Source: an uncultured Clostridia bacterium | GTDB taxonomy: Bacteria; Bacillota; Clostridia; Christensenellales; Aristaeellaceae | NCBI GenBank assembly: GCA_934643535.1 | Contig: CAKUCE010000171.1 | Location: forward strand, 1-6,654 | Direction: 5' to 3' | DNA: 6,654 nt | Shown: piece by piece, positions 6,603 through 6,654 of the stretch | Position numbering within the stretch: position 1 is the stretch's first letter | How the letters are laid out: each line of letters begins with the position of its first letter | Translations under genes and position numbers: made by a program | The notes under the pieces: generated by a model | Seen by the model: only the letters and a program-made list of their open reading frames with translations | Databases searched by the model: none | What the model was told of the DNA's origin: nothing

Positions 6603-6628
6603 GGTTTGTTCTCTTTCATGAACAAACC
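6603..6628. repeat. Perfect 9-bp inverted repeat with 8-nt spacer, upstream of the cyclophilin promoter
   Basis: GGTTTGTTC (6603-6611) and GAACAAACC (6620-6628) are exact reverse complements around TCTTTCAT. The arrangement resembles an operator for a dimeric regulator, and its near edge is about 45 bp upstream of the -35 box. Read on the plus strand, a TTTTT run follows 5 nt later, so a weak plus-strand terminator is the alternative, but no plus-strand gene ends here. The rest of 6541-6654 shows no gene. Confidence 0.5.
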
Positions 6629-6654
6629 ATGACTTTTTCGGCGCAAGGTTGACT

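Noticed and set aside
6383..6646. Minus-strand open frame of 87 codons over the cyclophilin leader and promoter
   Set aside because: It spans the promoter and leader and overlaps the start of the cyclophilin gene in another frame; no domain or convincing ribosome binding site.
1..6654. CRISPR arrays, insertion sequences, tRNA or rRNA genes, toxin-antitoxin or defence genes
   Set aside because: No regularly spaced repeats, transposase, structural RNA signature or defence-type gene was seen; every sizeable frame is explained by the five minus-strand genes.

Overview
The window carries five genes, all on the minus strand, so it reads biologically from right to left. The sequence is GC-rich, with strong purine-rich Shine-Dalgarno sites before every gene, a MutS2 of the Bacillus/Clostridium type, and a two-part U32 protein of the long clostridial type. 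Together these suggest a GC-rich Firmicute of the class Clostridia, perhaps Oscillospiraceae/Ruminococcaceae. This placement is inferred from family resemblance, not from a search.

Layout in the direction of transcription. (1) 6541-6654 is non-coding and holds a perfect 9-bp inverted repeat with an 8-nt spacer. (2) An extended -10 promoter (6530-6557) gives a leader of roughly 95 nt to a cytoplasmic cyclophilin-type peptidyl-prolyl isomerase (5913-6428), which is closed by a clear intrinsic terminator (5864-5903). (3) After this comes a U32-family protein with DUF3656 (3413-5818), related to the RlhA/TrhP/UbiU enzymes that modify RNA or quinones. (4) mutS2 (1031-3379) follows 33 bp later, almost certainly in the same transcript. 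(5) After a 157-bp gap comes an OmpR/PhoB-type response regulator (151-873). (6) A sensor histidine kinase follows at once (132 running off the left edge at 1), probably starting at a TTG codon.

How they work together: the cyclophilin looks like a single-gene transcription unit. The U32 protein and MutS2 form a tight pair. RlhA-type U32 proteins act on 23S rRNA, and MutS2 of Bacillus is reported to rescue collided ribosomes, so a shared translation-linked role is possible but unproven. The response regulator and kinase form an ordinary two-component pair whose signal cannot be read from this window.

No tRNA or rRNA gene, CRISPR array, insertion sequence or phage gene was seen. The content is mostly housekeeping. 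I do not see a convincing new multi-gene system. The points most worth a second look are the cysteine-rich two-module U32 protein beside mutS2, the terminator in front of that pair with no visible promoter after it, and the inverted repeat upstream of the cyclophilin promoter. No gene-free stretch exceeds 300 bases.
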